Origin: Tetrapisispora phaffii CBS 4417
Taxonomy: Eukaryota; Ascomycota; Saccharomycetes; Saccharomycetales; Saccharomycetaceae
Assembly (NCBI RefSeq): GCF_000236905.1
Contig: NC_016521.1
Location: forward strand, 806,001-870,000
Direction: 5' to 3'
DNA length: 64,000 bases
Positions within the stretch are counted from its first letter, which is position 1, and every line of letters starts with the position of its first letter. Shown in pieces: positions 1 to 9,374 of this stretch. A program made the position numbers and the translations under genes. The notes under the pieces were generated by a model. That model searched no databases. It was given only the letters and a program-made list of their open reading frames with translations, and was not told the DNA's origin.

Positions 1-1314
1 ATAATGAGGTATGTTCTTGCATTTGATAGAAAACTAGGATGCAAGGATGTGACTAGAAGATATATACAATGGTATAATTGTAAAAGTAGAAAAAAAAGGA
101 TAAACAAGGACAAAGAAGGACAGGAATGGTATAATAAGCTAATATCTGCTTTACAAAAAAGGAAGAGAATGAAAATCGACGACTTCGAAGATGAATATTT
201 TAAAGAGAGAGACATTAACGAGGGCTTCCCAGATACTATATCAGAATTAAAAAATCATCCATATTATGTTCTAGAGTCTGATCTCAGACAAAATGAAATA
301 TTGAAACCTGGGTCAAAAGAATGTGGCTACTTGAGAAAAAATAATAAATCTAAACAAACGTTAAGGGTTTATAGGAGAGATGATGTATTAGTTCTACGAA
401 GTGCCAAGGATTGGTATATGAAAGGAAGAATTTTAAAAGCAGGTTGTAGAGCTCTTAAAAGAGTTAAAAAAAGAATCAATTCTTCAAATTTTGATGACGA
501 TGATGATAATATTGAAAGACTCTACCCTTATGAAGAAACTGAACTTTACATTCCACCTTTAGCTAAAGCTGATGGTGAAATTAAAAAGAATGCTTATGGT
601 AATATTGAAATATTTACCTCAAGTATGATTCCTAAAAACTGTGTTCTAATTGAAAGCCCAGTTGCAATAAAAGCATGTAAAGCTATTCATATAGAATTTG
701 CTCCATCGGTAACTGGTTTCAAATTTGAAAAAGGTAATAAGGCAAAACCGATTCTCAGCGGAGTGGTCGTCGCAAACTGGTTCAGAGAAGCAGTTGAATG
801 TGCGATTGATAGTATTGAATATTCAATTGTTGAAGAAAAAAGAAAAGAGAGAGAATTAGCGGCACTTAAAGAGTGGAATTCTTTGTTCTTAAAATTACGT
901 ATCTCATCGAATTTGAACTCTGCATATGGTAAAGTCAAAGACGAAAATAAAAAAATACGAGCCATTTCTGATGAGAATAATTCAGAATCAGATGAAGATT
1001 TTTCAATGGGTGGATTCTTACCTGCTCGTAAGAATGATCATACTGGATATTTAAATGAAGGATCACAATCCGATGCACAGTCAGACGATGATTTTCCACC
1101 TCAAGGGTATTTACCTCAAAGGGTTCATACTAAATATAATGAAGAGGATGATTATGTTGATGAGGAGGAGGAGAATTATTATGAAGGAGAGGAGAATGAT
1201 GAAATGATTGCTAATAGAAACAAGTTGACTGCGTCACCATCTGCCACAGAGCAAATGGATGAAGAATTTGACGATTTTATGTCAGAGATGAATACAGAAT
1301 ATACCGGCATTTAA
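1..1314 (+). CDS. RAD4: RAD4, nucleotide excision repair damage-recognition protein, C-terminal part
   Basis: This is the 3' part of the XPC/Rad4 gene. The frame is open at base 1, so the N-terminal transglutaminase-like half lies outside the window. Rad4 with Rad23 recognises helix-distorting DNA lesions in the nucleus and starts global nucleotide excision repair. The visible part carries the three beta-hairpin domains in order: BHD1 begins near FPDTISELKNHPYYVLESDL, BHD2 follows with VYRRDDVLVLRSAKDWYMKGR, and BHD3 ends around FEKGNKAKPILSGVVVANW. The tail is acidic and low-complexity, as in yeast Rad4. The paralogue RAD34 is the alternative. The next gene is SPT2 in the same orientation, which matches YER162C-YER161C and favours RAD4. 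Confidence 0.9.
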   Translation: MMRYVLAFDRKLGCKDVTRRYIQWYNCKSRKKRINKDKEGQEWYNKLISALQKRKRMKIDDFEDEYFKERDINEGFPDTISELKNHPYYVLESDLRQNEILKPGSKECGYLRKNNKSKQTLRVYRRDDVLVLRSAKDWYMKGRILKAGCRALKRVKKRINSSNFDDDDDNIERLYPYEETELYIPPLAKADGEIKKNAYGNIEIFTSSMIPKNCVLIESPVAIKACKAIHIEFAPSVTGFKFEKGNKAKPILSGVVVANWFREAVECAIDSIEYSIVEEKRKERELAALKEWNSLFLKLRISSNLNSAYGKVKDENKKIRAISDENNSESDEDFSMGGFLPARKNDHTGYLNEGSQSDAQSDDDFPPQGYLPQRVHTKYNEEDDYVDEEEENYYEGEENDEMIANRNKLTASPSATEQMDEEFDDFMSEMNTEYTGI

Positions 1315-1703
1315 AGTATAATTCCAGGGTAAAGAAACTATATAATATTTTAGTATTTTAGTAATTTATTATTTAATCACTACAATGGAATTTAAACTAT
1401 TGAAATATAGTTTCATTGATTGATTGTGTCGTTCTCACTTCTCTTATCATAGAGATACTTCGCTGACTTGATGAATGAGATTATCCTTTTATACGAATGA
1501 GAAATCAAGAATGTATTCATGACATTATTAAATGTAAATAAATTTAAGAAATGATGATATTATAAAGAGATTATTTTTAACTTCACTGTTCTTCGTATAA
1601 TGCTTCGTTAAATAAATCAAATCATAAACTACAAACATCGTTTAATATATAGAATTATATCTTCCAAAAGAAAGATACTGTTACAAGTCAAAATATTGCC
1701 CTT
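1315..1703. other. RAD4-SPT2 intergenic spacer
   Basis: AT-rich spacer between two genes in the same orientation. It must hold the RAD4 3' end signals and the SPT2 promoter. I see no ORF, tRNA or repeat in it. Confidence 0.6.
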
Positions 1704-2729
1704 ATGAGCTTCTTAAGCAAATTATCAGCATTAAAGAAAAAGACAGAAAATGGCACGGTAGACAGAAAAAGTATTACACCAACTGAGCTACCTCCTTCAG
1801 AAGTATCTCTACTGCCGGTAAAATACTCAAGATCTGAAGATCCTGCTGTGAAACGACTTAAAGAATTAAGAAGGAAAGAAAATTTGAAGAATAATATTAC
1901 CAAGAATAAGGCAGCATCTAGATCAGCTACTTTAACAAGACAGCGGTCTTCAACAACAAGTAAAATTGATAACTCCACTGAGACTACATTTAAAAGGAAA
2001 CCTGGTCAAAATACGAAAGCCTTTAGCAATCAAGGTCAATTAAAAAAGAAGCCAACTGCGCTGAAGAAGATTTCTTTTGAAGATCTAATGAAACAGGCAG
2101 AAAGTAATAACGTTCCGAATAGCAATGGTGATCAGTCTTTAAAAAATGTGAATAATAAAAGACCGTTACTTACAAAACCAGGATTTAAGTCTCGTAAAGT
2201 AACAAAACCGAACATGAAAAATGTACGGAGATCAGAAGTTTCTGTGACACATCGTGCTGAGAACATCTCTAAGAAGGATAACGGTCCAGTTATGGTAAAA
2301 TTACCGACCATGGGAATTGCTAAACCGAATGCTAAATTGATACAAAAGATGAAGCATAAAAATTCGAAAGGAAAGGGTTTTGGAGATAGATATGGAAAGT
2401 CCAGTCAAGATCATTATGATAGCGAAGAAGACAGTGACCTGGACGATTTTATTGATGATGATGAAGATAATGATGGCTACGGTGATTTAGAAGCTGCAGG
2501 AGATCCTGGGTACAACAGGGATGACATTTGGGCCATTTTTAACAAAGGAAGACCAAGACCATCTCACTCTTATTACGAAGATGACGATGGAGACATGGAA
2601 GCGAATGAACTAGAGATTATGGAAGAAGAAGAGGAGGCTAGAAGAATGGCAAGGTTGGAAGATAAACGTGAAGAAGCCTGGTTAAAGAAGCATGAGGAAG
2701 CTAAAAGACTTCAAAAGTTGGGCAGATAG
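1704..2729 (+). CDS. SPT2: SPT2, histone H3-H4 chaperone acting in transcription elongation
   Basis: Predicted protein of 341 residues, close to the 333 of S. cerevisiae Spt2. Spt2 binds H3-H4 and limits histone loss and spurious transcription during RNA polymerase II elongation. The N-terminus MSFLSKLSALKKK is characteristic. The middle is basic, lysine-rich and low-complexity. The conserved Spt2 domain is at the C-terminus: an acidic stretch, then DDIWAIFNKGRPRP (about residues 272-287), then an acidic helix ending in a charged coiled region rich in E, R and K. The start is the first ATG in frame. The gene follows RAD4 as in S. cerevisiae YER162C-YER161C. Confidence 0.93.
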   Translation: MSFLSKLSALKKKTENGTVDRKSITPTELPPSEVSLLPVKYSRSEDPAVKRLKELRRKENLKNNITKNKAASRSATLTRQRSSTTSKIDNSTETTFKRKPGQNTKAFSNQGQLKKKPTALKKISFEDLMKQAESNNVPNSNGDQSLKNVNNKRPLLTKPGFKSRKVTKPNMKNVRRSEVSVTHRAENISKKDNGPVMVKLPTMGIAKPNAKLIQKMKHKNSKGKGFGDRYGKSSQDHYDSEEDSDLDDFIDDDEDNDGYGDLEAAGDPGYNRDDIWAIFNKGRPRPSHSYYEDDDGDMEANELEIMEEEEEARRMARLEDKREEAWLKKHEEAKRLQKLGR

Positions 2730-2882
2730 TCATTGCATTAGTGTACAATGAGATATTTCTATAACTCATTTTATATTTCACATATATAGAGCATTATATA
2801 TATTAAAAGTTACGTGCATACAAAAAGGTAATATATTTCCAATTTATGATAATTTATTAAATCTTTTATTTACAAATTTTAG

Positions 2883-5498
2883 TTACATTAATATTTCAAT
2901 AACTCCATAACAAACTATGAATGTTACCAAAATGAACATGGAGAAGGACATTGCATAATGCCACATTGGTGCAAGTTTATATCTGCTAAATAAAATAAGA
3001 ATGCTTGCACAGTTTAGCAACATTGATATCAGTAGAGATATTATGATTATTATTACAAGAATGTCTTCAACTTCTAAAGATGCCTCGTCAGCATGACCAG
3101 TAAATAATGCCAAAATGATCCCGAATGTAATACCTGAAGTAGTTGCAGAAACAGCTAACGCTGATAAGTAAAATAATGTTACAACTTGATCATGGCGATA
3201 TTCATAAACAGAGGTTGAATCTTCAATTTCTAATTTATTAAACTCATAAAGTTGGTTAAAGTCGTTTTGGGAAGCTGACGTTGATACATTTGAATGCAAT
3301 AAAGAACTCCCTTCTGTATACAAGCTGGTTCTTCTTAAATTCTGTAGCAATGGTTCGGGCGTAAGGTCGTCTTGAATACCTAATTTGTTCCTAATATTTT
3401 GAAAAAGATTATACATATTTAATATGAGCGATCTATTAAATCTAATAAAGCCTTGGTCATTGTTATCTTGAAAATTACCGGTTCCTGGATTATCCTCTTC
3501 ATCGACGTAAAAGGTATTGTTCTCAAAGTCCTCTCCATCATCAAATTCATTCCAGTACCGTTCCGGCTCCATTGTTGAAACATTTTGTCGTTGGGTATCT
3601 CTTCGTTGCCTGCTTCTTGGGTTACTAATTTCAGTGTTATTGCTCGCTTTAGAAATCAATGCAGGAACTTCCTCTTTTTGTGTCTCTCTTGGTACCATTT
3701 CAGAGATTAATTGCTTACCAACTTCGAAAAACTCTTCACAATTCAGGGCACTATTTTCTTCAACATCGTAAATCTGTTTCAATAGAAATGTAAATAATTC
3801 TGAACATTTATTACGTTTGTTTGACAAATAATGGATTATCCTCCAAATGGTATCCTCATAGTCTATTGGAAATGCTTGAACTTTATTGGTAATCATACTT
3901 TTACAAATTTTTCCTATGACAATATCGTTATTTATATGTGCAACACGAGTCAGATCAGATACTAGTGAAGAACTTGTATTGTTTTCATTGTTTTCAATAT
4001 GTGGAACTTTTCTTATTTCGACAAAATTATGCAGAATTTCCTCATTATCAATAACGAAATTTTGATCTATTGAAAGATAATAAATGGCATTTTTGGTATA
4101 TTTTAAGAATCTAGTTCTTTTAAAAGAATATCCTGGTTCTTTTAAACCTAACTTATGGGAAGTGATCCATTTAACAGCCATTTTGCTAATAGAATCCAAT
4201 CCATCAAAATCGATATTATTTACTGTAGTTGTGTTATCCCTATGTTTCAATAAATTTACATATGCTTGAGAAATGGTGTTTGTTACAATATGGCCCCTCA
4301 AACCACCGACAGAACATAAAAGGATGTTTGAATCCTCTCTATTTTCACTACCAGACTTTAATAAAATATCTGGGTATTGGTTAGATGATTTACTTGTTAA
4401 AAATGTATATTCATTCTTTTCAGCCTTTAGGAAAAAATACTCTTCATGTGATTGAGAGCTTCTGGCATCTACTGTAAATGACGAAGCTCTTGAGTTTTTG
4501 TTACTAATTGTATTAGTTGGAGATGACTGAGGATTAGAGTTCCCAAAAGGTGACTCCTGAGGTGATGTACTAACTATGGTTTTCAGTGGTTGCAGTTGTT
4601 GCCCAAGGGGTGCTATAGAGTTTTTAGTTGGTGTCGTCAAATCCTGGAAGGACCTTACGGATCTTGCACTATTTTTGGGACTTAAGCTTGCAGAATTTTT
4701 GATTACAACTTTTGAAGTTTCTGCAATATTATCATCCACTAGGTTGAAGCCACTTTTCAAGATTAAAAACTTAAATTCTTCTATATTTTCAAATGAAATT
4801 AGAAAACTTTGAACTTTTGTGGATCTTCCTAAGAAAATGGTATCAAAATCCAAACTTTTAAGATGAACATTCTCATGGATCAAGTTACTATTCTTTTTTG
4901 AACGTTTATTTGCTTTCTCTTTTTTGTATTCAGAGAACGCTTCAAACAAAACATCTTGTATTAATGATATCTCTAGTAAATATGAATCTAAATCCAATGT
5001 AATAAAAGAAGTACCTTCGTATCCATATTTGAACTCAGGGGAGCATTTGATTGTCTCTAGATAAGCTTTAGTTTGTAATACATCATGTTGAGAATGTTTA
5101 ATTATTTTTTTAAACAACTTCCTTATTGCAATTCTTTGCACAATTATATAACGTGATAGTTTCTGTAATTCTGACTTGCAATCATTCAAATGCAGATTAA
5201 TTAATTGGAAAGCTCTTTTTTTTGATGACAAACTTGAACTATTCCTTCGTTTACAATTCAATATTGATGATTCCAATAATACAATCCTATTTGAGAGTTC
5301 TTTAATCTTCAACGAAGTAAATATGTTAACATTTTTAATCTGTTCTTTAAACAATTTTGATAAATTATCAAGATAATGATTTTCATTGCCATTTGGAGTA
5401 GTAGCTTTCTTAATAGCTATTTTCAGTTTGGTATAGTCAATATTATTATATTTCCATTCTGGCACAGACTTATCTAAAATTAATGATGCAAATTTCAT
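2883..5498 (-). CDS. VTC5: VTC5, SPX-domain subunit of the vacuolar polyphosphate polymerase complex
   Basis: Predicted protein of 871 residues; S. cerevisiae Vtc5 (YDR089W) has 869. Vtc5 is an accessory subunit that stimulates polyphosphate synthesis by the vacuolar transporter chaperone complex. The N-terminus MKFASLILDKSVPEWKYNNI is a typical SPX start, and the SPX domain, which senses inositol pyrophosphates, extends to about residue 210. A diverged VTC central domain follows, with Ser/Asn-rich linkers. The last ~100 residues hold three hydrophobic segments (around VVTLFYLSALAV, DILVIIIIISLLISMLL and AMSFSMFILVTFIVCYGV), the VTC-type membrane anchor. It is convergent with SPT2 with only about 150 bp between the stops. 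RRP1 and SSS1 follow as in the YDR089W-YDR086C region. Confidence 0.92.
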   Translation of the reverse strand: MKFASLILDKSVPEWKYNNIDYTKLKIAIKKATTPNGNENHYLDNLSKLFKEQIKNVNIFTSLKIKELSNRIVLLESSILNCKRRNSSSLSSKKRAFQLINLHLNDCKSELQKLSRYIIVQRIAIRKLFKKIIKHSQHDVLQTKAYLETIKCSPEFKYGYEGTSFITLDLDSYLLEISLIQDVLFEAFSEYKKEKANKRSKKNSNLIHENVHLKSLDFDTIFLGRSTKVQSFLISFENIEEFKFLILKSGFNLVDDNIAETSKVVIKNSASLSPKNSARSVRSFQDLTTPTKNSIAPLGQQLQPLKTIVSTSPQESPFGNSNPQSSPTNTISNKNSRASSFTVDARSSQSHEEYFFLKAEKNEYTFLTSKSSNQYPDILLKSGSENREDSNILLCSVGGLRGHIVTNTISQAYVNLLKHRDNTTTVNNIDFDGLDSISKMAVKWITSHKLGLKEPGYSFKRTRFLKYTKNAIYYLSIDQNFVIDNEEILHNFVEIRKVPHIENNENNTSSSLVSDLTRVAHINNDIVIGKICKSMITNKVQAFPIDYEDTIWRIIHYLSNKRNKCSELFTFLLKQIYDVEENSALNCEEFFEVGKQLISEMVPRETQKEEVPALISKASNNTEISNPRSRQRRDTQRQNVSTMEPERYWNEFDDGEDFENNTFYVDEEDNPGTGNFQDNNDQGFIRFNRSLILNMYNLFQNIRNKLGIQDDLTPEPLLQNLRRTSLYTEGSSLLHSNVSTSASQNDFNQLYEFNKLEIEDSTSVYEYRHDQVVTLFYLSALAVSATTSGITFGIILALFTGHADEASLEVEDILVIIIIISLLISMLLNCASILILFSRYKLAPMWHYAMSFSMFILVTFIVCYGVIEILM

Positions 5499-6598
5499 TA
5501 GGATACATTAATTAGTATACTGGAGTGGTAATATGAGTTCGTCTGTGTATATATGTTACCTCCTTTGTCTATGATTGAAATATGAGAATTGGCTATAATA
5601 TAACAAACTTTTCTCGGTTCCAAATGATTTCGTAATGACAATAATTACTCACTGGTGTGCAAAACAATAGCTGTATATATGTGTGTTAGTGTCTTCATAA
5701 CAATACGTTAATTAAACTACATAAACCAAGCAACAATACCATTCACTTATATATATGTATTTGTATTTTAGAGATTTTCAAATAGTCATCTAATGACTCT
5801 GTTGACTTTTGAAAAATAAAAGTCATCAAGACATCCTTACAGTCAAATCAATTTGAGTTTATAGGTTAACGTGAATAAAGCACAGTATGGATGGATGATA
5901 TATCAATTTAATATAACTATACAATTAGACATTGGATGTGTCGAACTGTATGTATTTAGACAGCGAGTTTCTTGTACAGAGTAAAAGTGTAATTTTAAAT
6001 TCTAATGAAATTCTAAGCAAAGGGTGAACCCATTTTGGAATATTCCAATACTCCCTTTGAGATCTATGTATTACATAATAAGAACTTAGATAGAATAGGA
6101 TATACATTAACGATCATTTTTAATTGCTCCCACATCGATATAAGTATAAGAATAACCTATTCGAGAGCAATGGTACGTTGTTGTCATTTAGTGAACGGCA
6201 GGCAAAATAGAACATATATGGTAATTATCTAATTATCTAATATATAATATAAAGAAGATGGGGTGTCGGATCGGATATCATTGGTGCCATTGGTGTTCTA
6301 TTTTATGATCTAAGCAACACATTCGTGGAGCTCCGCTTGTGTGCCCATCATATTGTCTCATCCAAAATTGATATTTAGTTTGAAGAACCAAAAATGGTAA
6401 ATGCCTCGCAATAATATTCGAAACAAGCCGACAACACCACCTCCATATATCTGATAGTTAACCGATAATGGTTGACAATGTATTTGATTATATCTTCTGA
6501 TGGTGCTCTATCCACTCACACCATTATCAGTTTGATCACCTTGGTCTTCGATCTGTAAGTGAGATAATAGTGCAATCACCACATACGACAGCATTAAG

Positions 6599-6609
6599 AA
6601 AATTTTTCA
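6599..6609 (-). promoter_or_regulatory. RRPE element upstream of RRP1
   Basis: AAAATTTTTCA on the plus strand is the complement of the RRPE motif (TGAAAAATTTT), bound by Stb3 in ribosome-biogenesis promoters. It lies about 190 bp upstream of the RRP1 ATG and about 30 bp from a PAC-like site, the usual pairing. Confidence 0.6.
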
Positions 6610-6639
6610 ATGTATGGAGAGCAATAGTAAGAGACAGAA

Positions 6640-6652
6640 GTGATGAGATGAG
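6640..6652 (+). promoter_or_regulatory. PAC-like element upstream of RRP1
   Basis: GTGATGAGATGAG differs by one base from the PAC motif GCGATGAGATGAG, bound by Dot6/Tod6 in ribosome-biogenesis promoters. It lies about 145 bp upstream of the RRP1 start and next to an RRPE, which fits an rRNA-processing gene. Confidence 0.6.
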
Positions 6653-6797
6653 CTTGTGATGGCTTCTGATGGTATTTAATGGAGGGGCATGTTCAGGTTC
6701 ATGTTCATGTCCATGTCAGTTGCTAGTTCCATAGGAGAGACACACGTATTGGTTTTGACGGGAATATATACACCTATACATATACATAATTCGAGAG

Positions 6798-7661
6798 ATG
6801 GAGACGACCGGTTTTGTGAAACAGTTAGCTTCGAACAATAGGAAAGTTAGAGTCAATGCACTAGAAAAATTAACTGAATTATTGGCTACTGTTAATTTCA
6901 AGAAGGCTAAACAGCTACAATTTGATAAATTATGGAAAGGTTTATATTTTTCCATGTGGTTTTCCGATAAGCCAAGACCACAACAGCGTTTGGCTAATGA
7001 ATTGGGTGCTTTATTCTTAACTTATTTTAAAGAATCGGACAATTCCGAAAAGAATACTGAGAAGTTATGCATGAATGATGCTGCTTTCATTAAATTCTCA
7101 AAGGCTTTCTGGAGAGTCATCCTGATGGAATGGTTGAACATCGATAAATGGAGATTAGATAAATACTTGCTTTTGGTGAGAAGAGTCCTTTATAATCAGT
7201 TGAAGTATATGCAACTAAGGAATTGGGACGAGTTGCTAGTCGAAAAATACTTGACAAAAGTGTTAAAGAAACTGCCATTAAGTGGGGATAGAAAAGTGTA
7301 CACTGGTGTTCCTATTCATATCACTGATATCTTTTTGGATGAGTGGGAAAGATTGATGAGGAATGATGATGTTCCACAAGAAGAAATCGCAGACGAAGAT
7401 TTCGAAGAAAAAGAATACGATTTCATAACGTTGGTCAAAGAGACGCCATTACCTAAATTCATTGATATTTTCCAGAAATTGACTGAGGACCAACACGTCA
7501 GTAAAGTGTTGAAATCCCGTATCAAGGAAGACCTTCTAGAGGATACCAGATTGTTAGAATGGGAAATAATCAACGATGAAGACAGTGATGAAGAAGAAGA
7601 ACGTGAAGATGTCGTTGCGGAAGAAGACAATGACGACGACACCGAATGGAAAGGTTTTTGA
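6798..7661 (+). CDS. RRP1: RRP1, nucleolar 60S pre-rRNA processing protein (Nop52 family)
   Basis: Predicted protein of 287 residues; S. cerevisiae Rrp1 (YDR087C) has 278. Rrp1 is an essential nucleolar protein needed to process 27S pre-rRNA during large-subunit assembly. The N-terminal two thirds is the Nop52 helical domain, with LASNNRKVRVNALEKL, LWKGLYFSMWFSDKPRPQQ and a conserved block around FWRVILMEWLNIDKWRLDKY. The C-terminus is strongly acidic (EDSDEEEEREDVVAEEDNDD). The promoter carries an RRPE and a PAC-like element, so the gene is probably in the growth-regulated ribosome-biogenesis regulon. SSS1 follows in the same orientation, as in YDR087C-YDR086C. Confidence 0.95.
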   Translation: METTGFVKQLASNNRKVRVNALEKLTELLATVNFKKAKQLQFDKLWKGLYFSMWFSDKPRPQQRLANELGALFLTYFKESDNSEKNTEKLCMNDAAFIKFSKAFWRVILMEWLNIDKWRLDKYLLLVRRVLYNQLKYMQLRNWDELLVEKYLTKVLKKLPLSGDRKVYTGVPIHITDIFLDEWERLMRNDDVPQEEIADEDFEEKEYDFITLVKETPLPKFIDIFQKLTEDQHVSKVLKSRIKEDLLEDTRLLEWEIINDEDSDEEEEREDVVAEEDNDDDTEWKGF

Positions 7662-8080
7662 ATCAAACAAAAAATGTACAATATATATGTAGTCACTAGT
7701 AGCAACTATATCGCATAATATATACACCCATTAGCATATCAACCAACCACCAACCTCTTGCTCTCTATACATGATACATTGCTGTTGGTCGAGAAAACGT
7801 TGGTTACCCTTCCGTCAGTTTCCCCAAACTGACACCGCGACCGTGGAAAACACTTCAAACTGAACAACAATTTGAATTTGCAGAATAATTTTAACACGTT
7901 TGGTAATAGAAGAACCTTGACTTATTGACAATTGTGATATAGATTGTATTTAATATGTTGTATATGTGAATTGTGGTACATTTGATTAGAATTGTCATTT
8001 GTCAATTGCGCCATTGGAAACTATTTATTTTATAATTTCTTTCCAGTTCAGAATACAACAACAACTAATCCTAGCCAAAG
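7662..8080. other. RRP1-SSS1 intergenic spacer
   Basis: SSS1 promoter region. It contains a perfect short inverted repeat at 7814-7833, annotated separately. No ORF or RNA gene is seen. Confidence 0.55.
7814..7833. repeat. perfect inverted repeat in the SSS1 promoter region
   Basis: Arms GTCAGTTT and AAACTGAC, 8 bp each and perfectly complementary, flank a CCCC spacer. It lies about 250 bp upstream of the SSS1 ATG. It could be a site for a dimeric factor or a cruciform, but I cannot assign a protein. Confidence 0.7.
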
Positions 8081-8308
8081 ATGTCTAAAGAAAGCAAAGA
8101 AAACGCTAACAGTCCAATTGAAAAATTAGCTGGTACCCCATTAGAATTCGTCAAGGAAGGTACTCAGTTCATAAATAAATGTAAGAAACCTGACACCAAG
8201 GAATACACAAAGATCATCAGAGCTGTCGGTTTAGGTTTTGTTGCTGTTGGTGTCATTGGTTATGCTATCAAGTTGATCCACATTCCAATCAGATACTTAA
8301 TTGTTTAA
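8081..8308 (+). CDS. SSS1: SSS1, Sec61 translocon gamma subunit
   Basis: Small tail-anchored protein of 75 residues; S. cerevisiae Sss1 (YDR086C) has 80. It is the essential SecE/Sec61-gamma subunit that clamps the Sec61 and Ssh1 channels in the ER membrane. A hydrophilic N-terminus is followed by the conserved amphipathic helix (PLEFVKEGTQFINKCKKPD), then one transmembrane segment (VGLGFVAVGVIGYAIKLIHI) and a short tail PIRYLIV. All family hallmarks are present. The ATG at 8081 is the first in frame. It lies between RRP1 and BUR6, interleaving S. cerevisiae chromosome IV and V orthologues. Confidence 0.97.
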   Translation: MSKESKENANSPIEKLAGTPLEFVKEGTQFINKCKKPDTKEYTKIIRAVGLGFVAVGVIGYAIKLIHIPIRYLIV

Positions 8309-8930
8309 TGGTATTCTATTACAAGAAGCATAGAATGCACAATCAATCAATGCAATATAATTATTAGAAAACAGCAGGATTGTTCATTATATATATCTAT
8401 ATTAACTTTCACATGATAAATAAACAAAAAAACATAAATATCAACATATTTATGAAAATTACATAGAATAATTTACAATTACAATACAATTATCGATTCA
8501 ACTTTATTATGTTCCACACATACATGTCTAGCTTAATTGTTAAATTGAAATTAACAAAATATGTCCGTTTATATAGTATCTTTCATTTCTACTTGACATA
8601 AACGTAAGTACAGTAGCTGTCAGAAAGAATATTCATATTCAACACTCTCCATGTAACACAGTACATGCATGCATATATTTATCTATATACATGTAGTTCG
8701 CAATGCAACTTTTAAATATTTAGTTACCAACAGCAAATATACTGTTTGTTATTTATTTTCAAAAAGATTTCGTATATAAGAAACGGTTAAGTTCACCGCA
8801 ACATTTTTTCAAAGCATCTCAATATTTAAAAATCTGTTAATATAAAATTGCGGACAAAGAGGGTCAATATATCAGAGGATATCATATACAACATAGACTT
8901 GTAACAGTTCTGAATACTTTAAGGCTAATT
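8309..8930. other. SSS1-BUR6 intergenic spacer
   Basis: AT-rich, about 620 bp. It holds SSS1 3' end signals and the BUR6 promoter. No gene, RNA or clear repeat was recognised. Confidence 0.5.
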
Positions 8931-9374
8931 ATGGACAACAGCCAATTTATCAATCCTTTCGTGAAGGAAGAAAGTGAAAATGAGACCGTTAAAGTTGAAG
9001 GTGAAGAAAGTGAGTATGGCGTAGAGCAAAAAGGGTTCGACAACTCAGAAGAGAAGAAGTTTGATACTGAAGAATTTAAAGAGTTACAAGTGATTTTTGA
9101 ACAGATAAAGACACATTTCCCACCTGCCAAGATTAAGAAAATCATGCAAACCGATGATGACATCGGTAAAGTTTCACAAGCAACACCGGTGATAGCCGGT
9201 AGGTCATTGGAGTTCTTTCTTGCATTGCTAGTTAAAAAAAGTTACGATATAGCAAAATCAAAGAACTTGAAGAGAATCAGTGGTGAGATTATGAAACAGA
9301 CAATCTTGACCGACGAGAAGTTCGACTTTTTGAGGGAAAACGTATGTGGTGAGACTGCAGCAGATAATGAATAA
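8931..9374 (+). CDS. BUR6: BUR6, NC2-alpha subunit of the NC2/Dr1-DRAP1 transcription regulator
   Basis: Predicted protein of 147 residues; S. cerevisiae Bur6 (YER159C) has 142. Bur6 pairs with Ncb2 through histone folds to form NC2, which binds TBP on promoter DNA and represses or modulates RNA polymerase II initiation. An acidic N-terminus is followed by the histone fold from about residue 55: FPPAKIKKIMQTDDDIGKVS (alpha 1), then ATPVIAGRSLEFFLALLVKK (alpha 2), then a DEKFDFL segment (alpha 3). The match to the H2A/CBF-type fold is clear. A short acidic tail ends the protein. In S. cerevisiae BUR6 neighbours YER158C, and here the next syntenic gene is the AFR1/YER158C-like gene. Confidence 0.96.
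   Translation: MDNSQFINPFVKEESENETVKVEGEESEYGVEQKGFDNSEEKKFDTEEFKELQVIFEQIKTHFPPAKIKKIMQTDDDIGKVSQATPVIAGRSLEFFLALLVKKSYDIAKSKNLKRISGEIMKQTILTDEKFDFLRENVCGETAADNE

Larger units (their letters stand above)
5499..6797. other. long VTC5-RRP1 divergent intergenic region
   Basis: About 1.3 kb with no ORF I can support; the two short frames near 5925-6232 have no recognisable protein features. In the expected ancestral order SLU7 (YDR088C) would sit here, but I see no Slu7-like zinc-knuckle frame on either strand. The right end contains RRPE and PAC-like elements for RRP1. Confidence 0.55.

Noticed and set aside
687..965. 92-codon minus-strand frame inside RAD4
   Set aside because: Lies opposite the conserved BHD3 coding region; no independent features.
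7316..7705. 129-codon minus-strand frame over the RRP1 3' end
   Set aside because: Serine-rich mirror of the acidic RRP1 C-terminus; an antisense shadow.
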